Shown here: in pieces, positions 60,804 to 64,000 of the stretch
Position numbering within the stretch: the stretch's first letter is position 1
Layout of the letters: every line of letters starts with the position of its first letter
NCBI RefSeq assembly: GCF_008728515.1
Contig: NC_044996.1
Span: 124,071,610 to 124,135,609, forward strand
DNA: 64,000 nucleotides
Source of the DNA: Papio anubis
Taxonomy: Eukaryota > Chordata > Mammalia > Primates > Cercopithecidae
Direction of reading: 5' to 3'
Notes under the pieces: model-generated
Told to the model about the DNA's origin: nothing
Databases searched by the model: none
What the model saw: only the letters and a program-made list of their open reading frames with translations
Position numbers and translations under genes: made by a program

Positions 60804-61792
60804 TTACATTTTGGCATGTTTTTGCAATGGCTGGTACCGGTTGTTCCTTTCCATGTTTAGTGCTTCCTTTCCAGGGTCTCTTGTAAGGCAGGCCTAGTGG
60901 TGACAAACCTCTAAGCATTTGCTTCTATCTGTAAAGGATTTTATTTCTCCTTCACTCCTTATGAAACTTAGTTTGGCTTTCGATATGAAATTTGGGTTTA
61001 AAATTCTTTTCTTTAAGAATGTTGAATATTGGCCCCACTCTTCTGGCTTTCTGGAGAGTTTCTGCCAAGATCTATGTTAGTCTGATGGGCTTCCCTTTGT
61101 GGGTAACCTGACCTTTCTCTGGCTGACCTTAAGATTTTTCCTCTTCATTTCCAACTTTGGTGAACTGCAAATTATGTGTCTTGAGTTGTTTCTTCTCGAG
61201 GAGTATCTTTTGTATGCTTCTGTATTTCCTGATTTGAATGTTGGCCTGCCCTACTAGGGTTGGGGAACTTCTCCTGATGATATCCTGAAGAGTGTTTTCC
61301 AACTTGGTTCCATTTTCCCCTTTACCTCAGGCACCCTAATCAGATCGATTTGGTCTTTTACATAATCCCATACTCTTGCAGGTTGCCCATTTCTTTCTTT
61401 CTTTTGTTTCTTTTCCGTTTATTCTCATTCATTTGATCCTCAATCGCTGATACTCTTTTCTTCCAGTTGATCGAAATGGGTTACTGAAGCTTGTGCATTT
61501 GCCGCGTATTTCTCGTGTCATGCGAGCTTTCATCTCTTTCTATTCTCGCTTTATGACCTTCTCTGCATTAATTACTCTAGCCATCAATTCTTCCACTTTT
61601 TTTCAAGATTTTAGTTTCTTTATGCTTGGCACGTGACCTCCTTTAGCTCTGAGAAATTTGATGAACTGAAGTTTTCTCTCATCTCACAAGTCATTCTCCA
61701 TCCAGCTTTGATCCGTTATGGCGAGCTGGCCTTTGGCGGAGATGCGCCTATTTTTTTGAATTTCCAGCTTTTCTGCCCTGCTTTTTCCCCAT
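60804..61792 (-). pseudogene. ORF1 of the nested L1, many frameshifts
   Basis: The start codon at 61792 is preceded by the usual 5' UTR end, and the frame opens with the Met-Gly-Lys-Lys-type N-terminus of ORF1p. Homology continues through the coiled coil, RRM and C-terminal domains to TAA at 60804-60806. The length of 989 nt, against about 1017 nt for an intact copy, shows net loss by small deletions. No frame stays open for long. Neighbouring 5' UTR sequence is much cleaner. Confidence 0.85.
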
Positions 61793-62746
61793 CTTTGTGG
61801 TTTTATCTGCCTCTGGTCTTTGATGATGGTGATGTACTGATGGGTCGGGAGGTAGGTGTCCTTCCTGTTTGGATAGTTTCCTTCTAACAGTCAGGACCCT
61901 CAGCTGTAGGTCTGTTGAGATTGCTTGAGGTCCACTCCAGACCCTGTTTGCTCAGTGCCGCAAGGAAGACAGAAATATTTCTGAACAGTGAGTGTACCTG
62001 TCTGATTCTTTGCTTTGGGAAGCCTCAGGGGTGTACTCCACCCTGTGAGGTGTGGGTGTCAGGACTGCTCCTAGTGGGGATGTCTCCCAGTTAGCTACTC
62101 AGGGTCAGGGGACCCACTTAGCAGGAGTCTGTCCCTTCTCAGATCTCAACCTCCGTGTTGGGAGATCCCACTGCTCCTTCAAAGCTGTCAGACAGAGTTT
62201 GTGTGTCTGCAGAGGTTTCCTGCTGAGTCTGTCCCTCAGAGGGGGGAGTCTACAGAGACAGGCAGGTTTCTTGAGCTGCTGTGTGAGCTCCACCTGAAGC
62301 CGAGCTTCCCAGCAGCTTTGCTTTTACCTACTTAAGCTCTCAGCAATGGCGTGGCTTCCTCCCCAGCCTGGGCTAAGCTGCTTTGCAGGTAGATCACAGA
62401 CTGCTGTGCTAGCAATGAGAGAGGCCTCAGGTGGGACCTCCCGTCAGGGTGTGGGATATGATCTCCTGGTGTGCCTGTTTACTAAAGCAGTATTGGGGTG
62501 GAGCACCATTTCCAGGTGTTGTGTGTCTCAGTTCTCCTGGCTAGAAAAGGGATCTCCTTCCCTTGCGCTTCCCAGGTGAGGCAATGCCTCGCCCTGCTTC
62601 AGCTCTGGCTGGTCGGGCTGCAGCAGCTGACCAGCACGGATCGTCCGGCACTCCACAGTGAGATGAACCCAGTACCTCAGTTGAAAATGCCGAAATCACG
62701 GGTCTTCTGTGTCGCTCGCGCTGGGAGTTGGAGACTGGAGCTGTTC

Positions 62747-63412
62747 CTATTCGGCCATCTTGCTCCGCCCGTGTGTTTTACTTCTAATTATGCAGTCAAT
62801 TTTAGAGTAAGTGCTGTGTGGTGATGAAAATAATGTATGTTCTGTTGTTTTTGGGTGGAGAGTCCCATAGACATCTATCAGGTTTACTTGATCCAGAGTT
62901 GAGTTCAGGTCCTGAATATCTTTGTTAATTTTATGTTTCAATGGTCTGTCTAATATTGTCAGTGGGGTGTTAAAGTCTCCCACCCTTACTGTGTGGGAGT
63001 TTAAGTCTCTTTGTATGTCTCTAAGAACTTGTTTTATGAATCTGGGTGCTCTTGTATTGGGTGCATATATATTTAGGATAGTTAGCTCTTCTTGTTGAAT
63101 GGAACCCTTTACTATTATGTAATGCCCTTCTTTGTCTTTTTAAATATTTGTTGTTTTAGAGTCTGTTTTGTCAGAAACTAGGGTTCCAACCCCTACTTTT
63201 TTTCTGTTTTCATTTGCTTGATAGATTTTCCTTCTTCCTTTTATTTTGAGTCTATATATGTCTTTGCACATGAGATGAGTCTCTTTAAGATGGCATATTG
63301 ATGGGTCTTGGCTCTTTATCCAGTTTGCCATTCTGTGTCTTGTAATTGGGGCATTTAGCCTAATTACATTTAAAGTTAGTATTGTTATGTATGGATTTGA
63401 TCCTGCTATCAA
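62747..63412 (-). pseudogene. ORF2 N-terminus (endonuclease) of the old host L1
   Basis: The start MIAGSNPYITILTLN is at 63412, followed by the ANWIKSQDP block (open to 63140). After a frameshift the GDFNTPL catalytic-loop motif follows (62747-62983, whose last codons already run into the nested L1). The frame resumes at 56690 after the nested insertion. Confidence 0.85.
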
Positions 63413-63479
63413 GATGTTAGCTGGTTATTTTGCAGACTTGTTTATGTGGTTGCTTCATAGTGTCACTGGTCTGTGTATT

Positions 63480-64000
63480 TCAGTGTGTTTTCGTAGTGGC
63501 TAGTTACAGCTTTTCTTTTCTGTATTTAGTGTTTCCTTCAGGCAAGGCAGGCCTGGTGGTGACAAATTCCCTCAGCATTTGCTTGTCTGAAAAGGGATTT
63601 TATTTCTCCTTCACTTATGAAGCTTAATTTGGCCTGATACAAAATTCTGTGTTGGAAATTTTTTCTTCTAGAATGCTGAATATAGTCCCCCAATCTCTTT
63701 TGGCTTGTATGTTTCTGCTGAGAGGTCTGCTGTTAGTCTGATGGGCTTCCCTTTTCAGGTAACCTGGCTTTTTTTCTTTCATTTTGAGTTTGGATAATCT
63801 GATGATTATGTGTCTTGGGATTGGTCTTCTCATGGAGTATCTTACTGGGGTTCTCTGAATTTCCTGAATTTGAATGTTGGCCTGTCTTTCTAAGTTGGGA
63901 AAGTTCTCCTGGACGATATCTTGAAGAATTTTCCAACTTGGTTCCATTGTCCCTGTCTCTTAGTTCAATCTCTTTACATAATCCCATATTTCTTGAAGGT
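63480..64000 (-). pseudogene. ORF1 of the old host L1, C-terminal part, cut by the window end
   Basis: Open pieces at 63624-63947 and 63733-63987 in two frames show ORF1p motifs (ENFPNLERQANIQIQEIQRTP), in the expected position upstream of ORF2. The N-terminus lies outside the window. Confidence 0.8.

Larger units (their letters stand above)
56706..62770 (-). mobile_element. Full-length primate L1 nested in the older L1
   Basis: A complete 6.07-kb L1. The 5' end at 62770 reads, on the minus strand, GGGCGGAGCAAGATGGCCGA; the A-rich tail is at 56706-56745. Flanked by GTGTGTTTTATTTCT / GTGTGTTTTACTTCT (56691-56705, 62771-62785; one mismatch), and the older L1 is continuous across it. 5' UTR 61793-62770; ORF1 60804-61792; ORF2 56949-60737. 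ORF1 and ORF2 are 28 and 39 nt shorter than usual because of dozens of small indels; see the separate note on possible sequence error. Confidence 0.93.
54695..64000 (-). mobile_element. Old minus-strand L1, split by an Alu, a deletion and a nested L1; runs off the window
   Basis: Its 3' end is at about 54695 ('caaattttattttaagttcg'). Reading upstream (rightwards), ORF2 3' end and UTR occupy 54695-55600, with an Alu at 55191-55482. At about 55600 the sequence jumps from the 3' part of ORF2 ('ggaatcaccacactg') to the RT region ('cccagggatgaagccaactt'), so roughly 1.5-2 kb is deleted. ORF2 then continues to 56690, is interrupted by a 6-kb L1 (56706-62770), and resumes at 62786 with the endonuclease (GDFNTPL). 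The ORF2 start is at 63412 (MIAGSNPYITILTLN) and part of ORF1 lies beyond 63480. The substitution level exceeds that of the nested copy. Confidence 0.9.

Overview
This is a mammalian nuclear DNA window, almost certainly from the X chromosome of an Old World monkey (macaque/baboon type). Two things point there. First, minus-strand 34810-34873 encodes the first 21 codons of CNKSR2 (connector enhancer of kinase suppressor of Ras 2; X-linked in primates) and ends in a splice donor. Second, the youngest repeats carry what I recognise as cercopithecid variants: an AluY whose end reads '...aggcttgagccaccgcgcccggc', and L1 3' ends with the OWM-type 3' UTR. The exact species cannot be named from sequence alone.

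Layout. 1-34809 is the 5' part of CNKSR2 intron 1; the gene runs right to left and exon 2 lies beyond the left edge. It holds an L1 3' end (745-891), a full-length but dead L1 (2430-8580), an old L1 3' UTR piece (about 10046-10460), a two-LTR MaLR (MST-type) element with an AluY inside (15255-17963), an ancient LINE-like stretch (about 18775-20050), an AluJ (20485-20803), a young 5'-truncated L1 with an apparent 3' transduction (21568-23322), MIR and L2 relics, an AluS (29021-29330), and long repeat-poor AT-rich stretches. About 34250-36010 is the CNKSR2 CpG-island promoter. It contains exon 1, a compound CAG/CCG trinucleotide tract, a 2-codon uORF and a pair of NRF1-like GC motifs repeated 120 bp apart.

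36011-64000 lies upstream of CNKSR2 and shows no recognisable gene. It is a repeat graveyard: L2 copies, an L1 with a 14-bp target-site duplication (43129-44182), mosaics of old L1 5' regions (44870-47370 and 52600-54420), a twin-primed 5'-inverted L1 (49758-52110) carrying an AluS, and an old minus-strand L1 (54695 to beyond the window end). That old L1 is interrupted by an Alu, an internal deletion and a nested full-length younger L1 (56706-62770). About 56880-61950 of the nested L1 has so many small indels, compared with a sister copy elsewhere in this window, that an uncorrected long-read or gap-fill artefact is likely.

There is one protein-coding exon and no operon, CRISPR, tRNA or rRNA. 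All other long open frames belong to L1/MaLR relics or are GC-rich chance frames in the CpG island. I found no new molecular system. The items most worth a second look are the L1 3' transduction, the suspect assembly block, the promoter repeats, and an L1 antisense-promoter configuration facing along CNKSR2.
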